64,000 nt of DNA from Arthrobacter sp. UNC362MFTsu5.1 (GCF_000685965.1 NZ_JMLE01000009.1:62001-126000), one strand, 5' to 3'; counted from the first letter of the stretch, positions 47,205 through 56,667 are shown. Translations and numbers: made by a program. Notes: generated by a model not told the origin, from the sequence alone.

Positions 47205-48534
47205 CGTCTGTCATATTAGCGTCCGTTCCGGACGGCACGGACTTCCGGGGGCGGGAGCCCGGGTTGGCCCGCGGGGCCAACTGACGCCGCAGCCAGGCGG
47301 TGACCAGGCCTTCCCAGCGCTCCGGATCGACGTTCCACTCCTTGGTATGGCGGGCGTCCTGGAACGACTCGAACGTGACCATCTCCGGGTTTTTTTCTGC
47401 AATGGTGGCCGATGGCCCGTAGGGCACATATTCGTCGTCAACGCTGTGCAGGATCAGTGTGGGAGTCCTGAGTTCCACGGCGCGGGAGACCCAGTCCATC
47501 GATTTCAGGTCCACGGGCGCCGCCAGTCCCGTCAGCCGCCGGCCCAGGCGGTGGCCCATCATCAGCTGCCCGTACCGCCCGACGGCGGACGGGATGCGGT
47601 TCAGCTGCGCATGGTGCGCCAGCACGTTCACCCAGTCGATGACCGGCGCATCGAGCACCATCGCCCGGATCAGGTGGTGGTGCCGTGAGAGGTCGGCCGT
47701 CTGCAGGCAGATCGCGCCGCCCATGGACCAGCCAAACAGCACCACTTCCCTGGCGCCGTTGGCGACGGCGAAAGTGATGGCTGCCTCGACGTCGCGCCAT
47801 TCGGTGGACCCGAGGCCGTAGCGCCCGTCCGGGGCCGAAGGCGCCAGGCCGTCGTTGCGGTAGGAAATCACCAGGCTGGTCATGCCGAGAACCTGTGCCG
47901 GCCGGAGCGCCCGTAGGCATTCCTGCCGGCTTGCACCGCGTCCGTGGACCATGATGGCCCAGATGTCCGACGGCGCCGGCGCGCGCACCAGCCACGCCGG
48001 CGCAACACCGCCCTCGACGTCGACTTCAACGTCCTCGACCGGCAGCCCGATGGACGCCGGGTCCGGGTAGGAAGCCCCGCTCCAGTAGCCGCGGCGGGCG
48101 GTGGTGAGGTCGCCGGAATAGACTGCTTCGACCTCGCGCAGGACGGTGCGTTCCGCGGGTGAGTACGAAAGGATCCTGCCAATCCGTGCGTGCCCGCGGC
48201 CGCCGTCGAAGATCAGCCCGTAGGTGCCCTCAACCGTGGTGTCTTCGGTGGCGGCAAGGATGACCTGGAGTCCGTCCGCGGCCCGGATGACAGCCAGCAC
48301 TTCCTGGTTCTCATCCCGGACCCGCACGGGCGTGATGACCCGCCGGGCGAAATAGAGGGCGAGGGCAGAGGACCCTGCACCCAGCAGTCCCGCGGCGGCA
48401 CCTCCGGCGATTACGCCGCCCACGGCCCATTTGGCGCTGGCGGACATGCCCGCCTCGGGGGTGCCCTGGACCCGGTCCAAGGCACGGGGCGGATTCGTCG
48501 GAGTGGCCGGGCGCAGCCCCGGAATTGATGCCAT
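47188..48534 (-). CDS. Membrane-anchored alpha/beta hydrolase
   Basis: 448 residues from the ATG at 48534 (MASIPGLRPATPTNPPRALD). A single transmembrane helix lies at about 32-58 (GGVIAGGAAAGLLGAGSSAL). The hydrolase domain has oxyanion HGRGASRQECLRAL, nucleophile VLFGWSMGGAICLQTA, Asp in LILHSVDDEYVPYGP and His in FQDARHTKEWNVD, so the triad is complete. Substrate unknown. Overlaps ybaK convergently by 17 bp, and both reading frames use the shared bases. Confidence 0.85.
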   Translation of the reverse strand: MASIPGLRPATPTNPPRALDRVQGTPEAGMSASAKWAVGGVIAGGAAAGLLGAGSSALALYFARRVITPVRVRDENQEVLAVIRAADGLQVILAATEDTTVEGTYGLIFDGGRGHARIGRILSYSPAERTVLREVEAVYSGDLTTARRGYWSGASYPDPASIGLPVEDVEVDVEGGVAPAWLVRAPAPSDIWAIMVHGRGASRQECLRALRPAQVLGMTSLVISYRNDGLAPSAPDGRYGLGSTEWRDVEAAITFAVANGAREVVLFGWSMGGAICLQTADLSRHHHLIRAMVLDAPVIDWVNVLAHHAQLNRIPSAVGRYGQLMMGHRLGRRLTGLAAPVDLKSMDWVSRAVELRTPTLILHSVDDEYVPYGPSATIAEKNPEMVTFESFQDARHTKEWNVDPERWEGLVTAWLRRQLAPRANPGSRPRKSVPSGTDANMTDASGPE

Positions 48535-48646
48535 GGATCCATTCTTACTGCTGCCGGCCCTCCGATCATATTCGGGCACACCGCCGGCGGCCGGAGGCCC
48601 GGACGAAATCCGTGCGGGAAGGTCAGGCCGGGACTAGGCTGGGGTC

Positions 48647-49138
48647 ATGAGCGATCCAATCGTCATTTTGACAGAAGAGCCGCTGGGTGCGGACGACCGC
48701 GTGAACATCGAACGCCTGGTGGACGGGGGTGACGCGCCCCTCCTGGTGCTGGTGCCGGCCAACACGGAACGGCACCTGCTGGTGGACTTCCTCGAAAACC
48801 TGTCCCTCCTGGACGTCGCCAAAGCTTTCCGGGAGCTGACTTCCCATGCCCCGGATCCCGCCACCGAACGCGCTGCCGCCGCCGAAACGCTGGCGGTATC
48901 GCTTAACGCGCTGGCCGGAATCGGCGGCGGCGTCACCGGCGAAGTGGTGGAGGGCGGGGCCGTGCAAGGACTGGTGGCCAAGGTCAAGGAAGTCGGCGCC
49001 GGCCAGGCGGTCGTCATCACACGCCCCCATGCCATCGCGGACACCTTCCATACCGACTGGGCCAACAAGGCCCAGGACCAGCTGGGACTTCCCGTGCTGC
49101 ACCTGTATGCCGGTTCGGGATTTATCGGCGACTCCTGA
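48647..49138 (+). CDS. Conserved hypothetical protein
   Basis: 163 residues, alpha/beta in character, with no domain I can name. N-terminal MSDPIVILTEEPLGADDRVN and C-terminal VITRPHAIADTFHTDWANKA then QLGLPVLHLYAGSGFIGDS look like a nucleotide- or ligand-binding flavodoxin/UspA-type fold. TAGGCT at 48635-48640 lies six bases upstream of the ATG and no ribosome-binding site is seen, so it may be leaderless. msrB starts 14 bp after it, suggesting one transcript. Confidence 0.75.
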   Translation: MSDPIVILTEEPLGADDRVNIERLVDGGDAPLLVLVPANTERHLLVDFLENLSLLDVAKAFRELTSHAPDPATERAAAAETLAVSLNALAGIGGGVTGEVVEGGAVQGLVAKVKEVGAGQAVVITRPHAIADTFHTDWANKAQDQLGLPVLHLYAGSGFIGDS

Positions 49139-49152
49139 GCGTTGTTGAAACC

Positions 49153-49641
49153 ATGAGCATCTTTAGCAACAAGCCAAAAGTCGCGCCCGTCCAGGTTCCC
49201 GGCGACGGATCCGCCGCGGAAAACAGCACTCCGCGGATTGAAAAGACAGATGAGCAATGGCGGCAGGAGCTGACACCGGAGGAGTACCGGGTGCTCCGGC
49301 AGGCGGGGACCGAGCGCCCCTACACCGGCAAGTACACGGATACCCACACGGCAGGTGTCTACAACTGCCGCGCCTGCGGAGCCGAACTGTTTACCAGCAA
49401 TGAGAAGTTCGATTCGCACTGCGGCTGGCCGTCCTTCTGGGCACCGCTCGCAGACGGAACCGTCCGCTACATCCATGACCGCACCATGGGCATGGACCGT
49501 GTGGAGGTCCGCTGCGCAAGCTGCGATTCGCACCTGGGCCACGTGTTCGAGGGCGAGGGCTACGGCACACCCACGGACCAACGCTTCTGCATCAACTCCG
49601 TCTCGCTGACGCTCGTTTCAGCGGACGACGCCGAAAAGTAA
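49153..49641 (+). CDS. msrB: Peptide-methionine (R)-S-oxide reductase
   Basis: Reduces methionine R-sulfoxide in proteins. 162 residues with two zinc CxxC pairs (NCRACGAELF and RCASCDSHLGHVFEG) and catalytic Cys in DQRFCINSVSL. An extra N-terminal 30 residues precede the domain. The Cys that usually resolves the disulfide is not obvious, so a different thiol recycling may be used. Confidence 0.95.
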   Translation: MSIFSNKPKVAPVQVPGDGSAAENSTPRIEKTDEQWRQELTPEEYRVLRQAGTERPYTGKYTDTHTAGVYNCRACGAELFTSNEKFDSHCGWPSFWAPLADGTVRYIHDRTMGMDRVEVRCASCDSHLGHVFEGEGYGTPTDQRFCINSVSLTLVSADDAEK

Positions 49642-49664
49642 GCGCCGCCAGACGTCTCTGCAAG

Positions 49665-49694
49665 GACCCGCCCCCGCTATGGCTGGGGCGGGTC
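49665..49694 (+). terminator. Hairpin after msrB
   Basis: Perfect 10-bp stem GACCCGCCCC/GGGGCGGGTC with a 10-base loop, 23 bases after the msrB stop; no T-run follows, so it may be a weak or Rho-assisted terminator. Confidence 0.6.
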
Positions 49695-49812
49695 TGCTCA
49701 ACCACTTGCACCAGTCTTTCTTATGCTCGGGCTAATTTTGCATTAGGAGCTCTGATTGCTTGCTACGCTCGCCGTAGAAGCTCCAAGCAACCCAGAAAGG
49801 CGATCGCCGACG

Positions 49813-51216
49813 ATGACCACGACCGCTCTCACCGCACACGCTCCGCTCACCGCAAACCACCCCGAGTGGGTGAGGCTCAAAGCTGCCGCGACGGCAATCC
49901 AGGCCCTGCAGGCCCAGGACGGCTCGGTCCCGGACGCCGCTGACCACGAAGCCGCTGCCGCGCACGTCGGCACCATCTGCGCGGCCGTGGAAGCGCTGGC
50001 TCCGTCCTTTGCGCACGACTCCCGGTACCTCGAGCTCCTGGTGAGCGACTTCGGCCGCTGGGCCTCCAACGGCTTCGGGGTGCCGGACTTCCTCGACTCG
50101 CTGCTCGCCTTCCAGCCGCAGCAGCACCGCATCGACGGGCTGCAGCACCTGGTGGTCTTCCCCATGTACACCCAGAACGGCAGCAGCAGCCGCCTTGTGG
50201 AAGCAGTCCTGATCGAGGTCATCTGGCCGGAGTTCATCGCCGGACTCGAGGAGGGCGAGTATTCCAACAAGCTCTTCGTTCCCATCCGCTTCCTGGACTT
50301 CACCCCCGGCTACAACACCAACTCGGCCGTGCTGTTCCCGGAAACCGTGGCGGTCCGGGAAACCCCGACGTTCACCTGGGGTGCCATCTTCGCGGACCGG
50401 GAAGCAGCCCGCTTCCGCCGGGTCCTCGGAGCTGCTGCCGACATCACCCGCCTGGAGCTCCCCGCCGAAGCCGCCGAGCTCCTGGAGAACCAAAAGCTCA
50501 CCCAGGAAACGTTCGTGATGTGGGACCTGATCCACGACCGCACCCACATGCGCGGCGACCTCCCCTTCGATCCCTTCATGATCAAACAGCGCATGCCGTA
50601 CTTCCTGTACTCACTGGAGGAACTCCGCTGCGACCTGACGGCCTTCCGCGAATCGGTGAAGATCGAAAAGGACGAGGAGGCGGACCCGGAAGCACGCCGG
50701 CACGCCAAGCTGGTCCAGTACGCCGTCATCTTCGACCGGATTTTCCGCTTCGCCATCACCGGCAGCCGCGTACGCAACTACGACGGCCTCGGCGGACAGC
50801 TGCTGTTCGCCTGGATGCACCAGCACCGCGTCCTGCACTGGACCGACAGCAAGCTCAGCATCGACTGGGACGAAGTTGCCGACGTCGTGGTGGAACTCGG
50901 CGCCAGGATCGAGGAGCTCTACTGGCGCTCCATCGACCGCCCCAAGATGGCCCACTGGCTGGCCGCGTACGAACTGATCGCCGGGACCGTCACGCCGAAC
51001 CCGTCCTCCGTCTGGGCCAAGGGTCCGGACGCGCTGCCGCTGGCCGGGCCGCCCCGCGGCCTGACGGACCAGGTGCTCGATGACGAATTCCCGCTGTCGA
51101 TGTTCTATGAAGCCCTCGAAAAGAAGATGCGCCCCGTCATCGAATCAACAGCCGGCATCACCGGTTCTTCAGCCACCGGCACCGGCATCAACACGCTGGC
51201 CATGAACGCCGGATGA
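49813..51216 (+). CDS. DUF6421 family protein
   Basis: 467 residues from the ATG at 49813 (MTTTALTAHAPLTANHPEWV), with AAAGG upstream. It belongs to an actinobacterial family of unknown function (DUF6421). Notable features are a His-rich stretch MWDLIHDRTHMRGDLPFDPF, where H-D-R-T-H forms an HxxxH metal-site pattern, and LFAWMHQHRVLHW. It is coupled by an ATGA overlap to the SDR gene behind it, so the two proteins probably act together. Confidence 0.8.
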   Translation: MTTTALTAHAPLTANHPEWVRLKAAATAIQALQAQDGSVPDAADHEAAAAHVGTICAAVEALAPSFAHDSRYLELLVSDFGRWASNGFGVPDFLDSLLAFQPQQHRIDGLQHLVVFPMYTQNGSSSRLVEAVLIEVIWPEFIAGLEEGEYSNKLFVPIRFLDFTPGYNTNSAVLFPETVAVRETPTFTWGAIFADREAARFRRVLGAAADITRLELPAEAAELLENQKLTQETFVMWDLIHDRTHMRGDLPFDPFMIKQRMPYFLYSLEELRCDLTAFRESVKIEKDEEADPEARRHAKLVQYAVIFDRIFRFAITGSRVRNYDGLGGQLLFAWMHQHRVLHWTDSKLSIDWDEVADVVVELGARIEELYWRSIDRPKMAHWLAAYELIAGTVTPNPSSVWAKGPDALPLAGPPRGLTDQVLDDEFPLSMFYEALEKKMRPVIESTAGITGSSATGTGINTLAMNAG

Positions 51217-51917
51217 GTGCCGGACGCCCCTTGAACGTGGTGGTCACGGGCGGCAGCGGGCCGTCCGGGATCGCCACGGCACGCGCGCTGCGCGAAGCCG
51301 GCCATACGGTCTTTACGGTCGGTTCGGACGGTCCCCGGATTGAGGCTGCCGCCGCGGAAGCGGGCGACGGCGTCATCCCCCTCGTCTGCGACCTCGCCAA
51401 CCTGGCAGACGTCCGGGCGCTGCACGCCACCATTTCCGCCACTGCCGGAAGGATCGACGGCGTCATCCACCTGGTGGGCGGCTGGCGCGGCGCCCAGGGC
51501 ATCACCGACCAGACCGACGAGGACTGGGACTTCCTGGAACGCAGCGCCCTCACCACCGTGCGGAATGTCACCAGGGTGTTTTACGACGACCTCGCAGCCT
51601 CGGAGGCCGGCCGGTTCGCCATGGTCACTTCCACGGCCGTTGCAACCCCGACGGCGTCCGGTGCGAGTTATGCTGCGGCGAAGGCGGCCGCCGAGGCATG
51701 GACCCTTGCGGTTGCCGAAGGCTTCAGCAAGGGGACGCACAGCGCCGCCGTCATCTTCGTGGCAAAAGGCCTCGTGGACGCCGGGATGCGTGCCCGGTCC
51801 CCCGAACGCAGCTTCCCCGGCTTCACCGACGTTTCGGACCTGGCGGCTGCCGCCGTCGGACTTTTTACCACCCCGGCGGCGGAACTGAACGGCCGGCGGC
51901 TGGTTCTTAGCCGATAA
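51213..51917 (+). CDS. Short-chain dehydrogenase/reductase
   Basis: 234 residues with Rossmann motif VVVTGGSGPSGIATARAL, and the catalytic Ser and Y-x3-K in MVTSTAVATPTASGASYAAA and K. The cofactor motif is TGGSGPSG instead of the usual TGxxxGxG. Function unknown; translationally coupled to the DUF6421 gene. Confidence 0.85.
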   Translation: MSAGRPLNVVVTGGSGPSGIATARALREAGHTVFTVGSDGPRIEAAAAEAGDGVIPLVCDLANLADVRALHATISATAGRIDGVIHLVGGWRGAQGITDQTDEDWDFLERSALTTVRNVTRVFYDDLAASEAGRFAMVTSTAVATPTASGASYAAAKAAAEAWTLAVAEGFSKGTHSAAVIFVAKGLVDAGMRARSPERSFPGFTDVSDLAAAAVGLFTTPAAELNGRRLVLSR

Positions 51918-51942
51918 CGGCCCACATCCCTAGACTGAAAGC

Positions 51943-53043
51943 GTGACCAAAGCGATGACAACCACAGTTGAAACTGCCCCTGCCGCCACCGCGGCGCGGC
52001 TCCACGACCCTGCCGTGCGGGGGTTCGCCTCGGACAACTATTCCGGCGTGCACCCCGAAGTCCTGGCTGCCCTGGCTGCCGCCAATGAGGGGCACCAGGT
52101 CTCCTACGGCGAAGACGACTACACCGCTCGGCTGCAGGTGCTCATGGAGGAGCACTTCGGCGCCGGCATCGAATGCTTCCCCGTCTTCAACGGAACAGGC
52201 GCCAACGTCCTCTCACTTCAGTCCCTGCTCCCCCGCTGGGGCGCAGTGATCTGTGCGTCGACGGCGCACATCAACATGGACGAGAACGGCGCCCCGGAGC
52301 GGATCGGCGGCATCAAGCTGCTGCAGGTCCCCACCACCGACGGAAAGCTCACCCCCGAGTTGATCGACAGGGAAGCCTGGGGCTGGGGCGACGAGCACCG
52401 CGCCCAGCCGCTGGCCGTCTCCATCACCCAGACCACCGAACTGGGCACCTGCTACACGCCGGAGGAGGTCCGCGCCATCGCGGACCACGTCCATGCCAAG
52501 GGCATGAAGCTCCACATGGACGGCGCCCGGCTGGCCAACGCCGCAGCCCACCTCGACGTGCCGCTCCGGGCGTTCACGCGCGACGCCGGTGTGGACATCC
52601 TCTCCTTCGGCGGCACCAAGAACGGACTGCTGTTCGGTGAGGTGGTGGTGGCACTCAACCCCGACGCCGCGCACGGCCTGGTCTACCTCCGCAAGATGAA
52701 CATGCAGCTGGCCTCCAAAATGAGGTTCATGTCCGCCCAGTTCATCGCGATGCTCGAGGGCGACCTCTGGCTGCGGTCGGCCCGGCACGCGAACGCCATG
52801 GCTGCCCGGCTGCGCGCTGCCGTGGACGGGATCGACGGCGTGGAACCCACGCAGAAGACGGAATCCAACGGCGTGTTCGCCGTACTGCCCGAGGGCGTGG
52901 CCGACCGGCTGCGTGAATCCTTCCGCTTCTACGACTGGAATGAAGCTGCGAGGGAAGTCCGCTGGATGTGCTCCTTCGACACCAGTGAAGAGGACGTGGA
53001 TTCGTTTGTCGCTGCCATCAAGCGGGAGTTGGCGGCCCGTTGA
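51943..53043 (+). CDS. ltaE: Threonine aldolase family PLP enzyme
   Basis: 366 residues. Beta-eliminating lyase/threonine aldolase fold: ASDNYSGVHPEVLAALAAAN, EDDYTARLQVLMEEHFG, FNGTGANVLSLQSL and the PLP Lys in ILSFGGTKNGLLFGE. Likely cleaves L-threonine or L-allo-threonine to glycine and acetaldehyde. Start is GTG at 51943 with TAGACT at 51931-51936 six bases upstream and no ribosome-binding site, so the message may be leaderless; an ATG at 51955 is an alternative. Confidence 0.9.
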   Translation: MTKAMTTTVETAPAATAARLHDPAVRGFASDNYSGVHPEVLAALAAANEGHQVSYGEDDYTARLQVLMEEHFGAGIECFPVFNGTGANVLSLQSLLPRWGAVICASTAHINMDENGAPERIGGIKLLQVPTTDGKLTPELIDREAWGWGDEHRAQPLAVSITQTTELGTCYTPEEVRAIADHVHAKGMKLHMDGARLANAAAHLDVPLRAFTRDAGVDILSFGGTKNGLLFGEVVVALNPDAAHGLVYLRKMNMQLASKMRFMSAQFIAMLEGDLWLRSARHANAMAARLRAAVDGIDGVEPTQKTESNGVFAVLPEGVADRLRESFRFYDWNEAAREVRWMCSFDTSEEDVDSFVAAIKRELAAR

Positions 53044-53104
53044 GCGGGCGCACGGGGCGGCGAGCCTGCCGGGTTCGACGCCACCTTTTGCGTAACCTGC
53101 CAAT

Positions 53105-53755
53105 GTGAACGCACTCGCCCAGGTTCCCGCGGAGTTCCTTACCGCGTTGGAATCCCTACGAAAAGCACGGTGCCGCGGTGAGCTGCACCTGGACGAGATC
53201 CCCGCGCCGTCCAGGCTGGCCCCCTTCGCAGTGGCCCTGGGCGCGGAGGTCATAGGCCCTGTTCCGGGGCCGGCCCCCGCCGCCGTGCACGGACCGGTTT
53301 CCGCCGCACTGGTGCGGGCCGCAGGAACCGTCGGTGAGGACGCCGAGGAACTCGCCACCGGACGGTTCATCCTGCTCTACGATCCCGACGGCTCGGCGGT
53401 GTGGGACGGCGAGTTCCGGATCGTCACCTACATCCGTGCCCAGCTGGAGGCGGAGATGGGCAACGACGAAATGCTGGGCTCGGTTGCGTGGACCTGGCTC
53501 GTGGAGGCACTGGAGAACCACAACGCGCCCTACCGTGCGGCGGGCGGAACAGCCACCCGGATCCTGTCTGAAAGCTTCGGCACCCTCGCCGACAGGCCCG
53601 GTTCCATCGACATCGAGCTGCGGGCGTCCTGGACCCCTGCGGGGCCCGATATCCGCTCCCATCTGGAGGCGTGGTCGGACATGGTCTGCACCTTCGCCGG
53701 GCTCCCGCCGCTGCCCGAGGGCGTATCCGCCCTGCCCCGCAGGCGGCGCAACTGA
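53105..53755 (+). CDS. DUF3000 family protein
   Basis: 216 residues of the actinobacterial DUF3000 family, unknown function; it is usually encoded beside RNase D, as here. Motifs: LHLDEIPAPSRLAPFAVAL, GRFILLYDPDG and AWTWLVEALENHNAPYRAAG. GTG start with TAACCT at 53093-53098 six bases before it and no ribosome-binding site; probably leaderless. Confidence 0.88.
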   Translation: MNALAQVPAEFLTALESLRKARCRGELHLDEIPAPSRLAPFAVALGAEVIGPVPGPAPAAVHGPVSAALVRAAGTVGEDAEELATGRFILLYDPDGSAVWDGEFRIVTYIRAQLEAEMGNDEMLGSVAWTWLVEALENHNAPYRAAGGTATRILSESFGTLADRPGSIDIELRASWTPAGPDIRSHLEAWSDMVCTFAGLPPLPEGVSALPRRRRN

Positions 53756-53812
53756 CCATGGCGGACCACGGCGGGACGCCCTGCAGCGCGATGTCGGTAA
53801 ACTGAAGGCATC

Positions 53813-55153
53813 ATGACCCCTCAAAATCCGGAACACACCACGGCCGGCGTCCCGGCTGCTGACATTACTCCCCACATCACGGTGGAAGGCTTCGACAGTC
53901 TGGTCCCCGAGGTCATCGACCTGGATTCCCCCCGCGACGGAGTGCCGCTAGTCATTGAAACCCCGGCCGGGTTGGAGCGTTGCGCGGCCGCCATTGCCGC
54001 CGGGACCGGCCCGGCAGGGGTGGATGCGGAACGCGCTTCGGGCTTCCGCTACGGGCAACGGGCCTTCCTCGTCCAGATCCGGCGCGAAGGCTCGGGAACG
54101 TGGCTCATCGACCCGGAACCCTTCGGGGACCTGCGGATCATCAACGACGCCCTCGAGGGCGTCGAATGGATCCTGCACGCGGCGAGCCAGGACCTTCCGT
54201 GCCTGTCGGAGCTTGGCATGTGGCCCCACAAACTCTTCGATACCGAACTGGCCGCGCGGCTTGCCGGCCTGCCGCGGGTGGGTCTCGCGGCTGTCATCGA
54301 GCAACTCCTGGGCTTCGGCCTCGCCAAGGAGCATTCAGCCGCCGACTGGTCCACCCGTCCGCTCCCGGAACCCTGGCTTCGTTACGCGGCCCTCGACGTT
54401 GAGGTCCTCACCGAACTGCGCGAGGAACTCATCGAACTGCTCCAGGCCGACGGGAAGCTTGAATTCGCCGAACAGGAGTTCGCCGCCATCCTCGCGGCCG
54501 GACTCGCCCCGCCGCGCGTGGATCCCTGGCGCAAGACCTCGGGGCTGCACCAGATCAGGGACCGCCGGCAGCTGGCGGCGGTCCGTGAGATGTGGCTGGA
54601 GCGCGACTCCCTGGCCCGCAAGCGCGACGTCGCTCCCGGCCGGCTCATCCCCGACTCTTCGCTGGTGGCAGCCGCCAAGGCCATGCCCACCACCGTTCCA
54701 CAGCTGCTGGGAACCAAGGGCTTCCACGGCCGTGCCGCGCAGCGCGAGGCTCCGCGCTGGCTGCGGTGCATCGCGACAGCCAGGAGCATGGAGGAACTGC
54801 CGCCGTTGCACCTGCCCACGAATGCTCCGCCGCCTCCGCGCGTCTGGGCGGACAGGGACCCGGCTGCGGCCGAACGCCTGACGACCGCCAGGCCGCTGCT
54901 CCAGGACAAAGCCGACGAACTGAACCTCCCTGTCGAAAACCTGCTCACGCCCGACTTCCTCCGCCGGGTGGCATGGCGTCCGCCGGCGGAGCTCAACGAA
55001 GAGGCGATCGCCGAAGAGCTCAGCGAACTGGGTGCCCGGCCGTGGCAGATCGAGCTGACGGCCCCCCTGATCACTGCCGCCTTCCTCAATCCGCAGCCGC
55101 TGCCCCCCAAGGAACCGAAGGAGCCCCGGGCCGCGCCCGGAACCGCGAGCTAG
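53813..55153 (+). CDS. rnd: Ribonuclease D
   Basis: 446 residues. The 3'-5' exonuclease domain has the acidic set: D-x-E in GVDAERASGFRYGQRAFLVQ, DTELAARLAGLPRVGLAAVI and YAALDVEVLTELREEL (Y-x3-D). An HRDC domain follows (about 225-310). The C-terminal extension of about 130 residues has another helical segment. Trims tRNA 3' ends. TAAACT at 53798-53803 lies nine bases upstream of the ATG. Confidence 0.92.
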   Translation: MTPQNPEHTTAGVPAADITPHITVEGFDSLVPEVIDLDSPRDGVPLVIETPAGLERCAAAIAAGTGPAGVDAERASGFRYGQRAFLVQIRREGSGTWLIDPEPFGDLRIINDALEGVEWILHAASQDLPCLSELGMWPHKLFDTELAARLAGLPRVGLAAVIEQLLGFGLAKEHSAADWSTRPLPEPWLRYAALDVEVLTELREELIELLQADGKLEFAEQEFAAILAAGLAPPRVDPWRKTSGLHQIRDRRQLAAVREMWLERDSLARKRDVAPGRLIPDSSLVAAAKAMPTTVPQLLGTKGFHGRAAQREAPRWLRCIATARSMEELPPLHLPTNAPPPPRVWADRDPAAAERLTTARPLLQDKADELNLPVENLLTPDFLRRVAWRPPAELNEEAIAEELSELGARPWQIELTAPLITAAFLNPQPLPPKEPKEPRAAPGTAS

Positions 55154-55237
55154 GCTTCCCGGACCTCACTCGGCGGGCCGCATCGACCTGCCCGCCGGGG
55201 CCGGACAACAACCGTCGCGCGGGTCCTTGCCAGCTAA

Positions 55238-55253
55238 GTTACTCACGAGTAAC
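55238..55253. promoter_or_regulatory. Palindromic operator candidate upstream of fadA
   Basis: GTTACTCACGAGTAAC is a perfect inverted repeat of seven bases per arm with a two-base centre, 76 bp before the fadA start. TetR-type regulators of fatty-acid degradation in actinobacteria bind sites of TTACTC-nn-GAGTAA form, so this is a strong candidate operator for the fadAB pair. No TetR gene is adjacent. A GC hairpin at 55172-55196 ends the upstream rnd unit. Confidence 0.7.
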
Positions 55254-55329
55254 ATTGGAATCAATGCCGCCCGGATTGCCGCTGCCACTGGCGCGCGTCC
55301 GGCACCAATGTCTCGATGAGGAGTATCAC

Positions 55330-56667
55330 GTGAGCCAGCCCCGCCACAGCGGAGAACAAAGCAGCGGAACCCACAGCAGTGGAAGGAACAGGACCGTCCG
55401 CGACGTCGTCTTTGTGGACGGTGTCCGCACCCCGTTCGGCCGCGCGGGCGAAAAGGGCATCTACGCCGGAACCCGCGCCGATGACCTCGTGGTCAAGTGC
55501 ATCCGCGAACTCATGCGCCGCAACCCTTCCCTCCCGGCCGACCGCATTGACGAGGTGGCAGTAGCCGCCACCACCCAGACCGGCGACCAGGGGCTCACCA
55601 TCGGCCGCACGGCGGCCCTCCTGGCCGGACTCCCCCGCACCGTCCCCGGCTTCGCCGTGGACCGCATGTGCGCCGGCGCGATGACCGCCGTCACCACCAC
55701 TGCCAGCGGCATCGCTTTCGGAGCGTACGACGTCGTCATCGCCGGAGGAGTGGAACATATGGGCAACCACCCGATGGGCGAGGGCGCCGATCCCAATCCG
55801 CGGTTCATGTCCGAGCGCCTCGTGGACCCCGCCGCCCTGAACATGGGAAACACCGCCGAGAACCTGCACGACCGTTTCCCGGCCATCACCAAGGACCGCA
55901 CGGACGCCTACGCCGTGGCATCCCAGGACAAACTGGCGGCGGCCTACGGAAAGGGCCAGATCCAGCCGGACCTGGTGCCGGTGGCCACCATGAAGCCCGG
56001 GCAGGGCTGGACGGTCAACACCGTTGACGAACCGCCCCGGCCGGGAACCTCCCTCGAGGACCTTGCCGCGCTGCGCACGCCTTTCCGCCCCCACGGCCGG
56101 GTGACCGCCGGCAATGCCGCCGGTCTGAACGACGGCGCGACGGCGGCCCTGCTCGCCTCCGCGGAGGCCGCGGCGGAGCTTGGGCTGCCGGTGAAAATGC
56201 GCCTGGTCAGCTACGCCTTTGCCGGCGTGGAGCCCGAAGTCATGGGCATCGGACCGGTCCCCGCCACGGAAAAGGCGCTGAAGAACGCAGGCCTGGACAT
56301 CTCGGACATCGGGCTGTTCGAAATCAACGAGGCATTCGCCGTCCAGGTGTTGAGCTTCCTGGACCACTTCGGCATTGCCGACGACGATCCCCGCGTCAAC
56401 CGCTACGGCGGTGCGATCGCCGTCGGGCATCCGCTGGCCTCCTCCGGAGTGCGGCTGATGAACCAGCTGGCGCGCCAGTTCGAGGAGGACCCGTCGGTCC
56501 GTTTCGGCATGACCACCATGTGCATCGGCCTGGGCATGGGCGCCACCGTCATCTGGGAAAACCCTCGTCACTCGGAATACACAGACTACAGCGGCGCCGT
56601 GTCGCCCGCCGATGACACCGCCAGCACCGATCCCGCCATCACCCAGACTGAAGGAGCAGCAGCATGA
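55330..56667 (+). CDS. fadA: Acetyl-CoA acyltransferase (thiolase)
   Basis: 445 residues from the GTG at 55330, with AGGAG seven bases upstream. Thiolase motifs are complete in altered form: nucleophilic Cys in VDRMCAGAMTAVTTTA, His in AIAVGHPLASSGVRLMNQLA and Cys in MCIGLGMGATVIWE, with INEAFAV before it. Cleaves 3-ketoacyl-CoA in beta-oxidation. The first 20 residues are a polar unconserved extension. Overlaps the fadB start (ATGA), so the two form one complex-encoding pair. Confidence 0.93.
   Translation: MSQPRHSGEQSSGTHSSGRNRTVRDVVFVDGVRTPFGRAGEKGIYAGTRADDLVVKCIRELMRRNPSLPADRIDEVAVAATTQTGDQGLTIGRTAALLAGLPRTVPGFAVDRMCAGAMTAVTTTASGIAFGAYDVVIAGGVEHMGNHPMGEGADPNPRFMSERLVDPAALNMGNTAENLHDRFPAITKDRTDAYAVASQDKLAAAYGKGQIQPDLVPVATMKPGQGWTVNTVDEPPRPGTSLEDLAALRTPFRPHGRVTAGNAAGLNDGATAALLASAEAAAELGLPVKMRLVSYAFAGVEPEVMGIGPVPATEKALKNAGLDISDIGLFEINEAFAVQVLSFLDHFGIADDDPRVNRYGGAIAVGHPLASSGVRLMNQLARQFEEDPSVRFGMTTMCIGLGMGATVIWENPRHSEYTDYSGAVSPADDTASTDPAITQTEGAAA

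Noticed and set aside
54592..56667. Long frame joining the end of rnd with the thiolase
   Set aside because: Only the part from GTG 55330, preceded by AGGAG, matches thiolases; the earlier part overlaps rnd and is a shadow.
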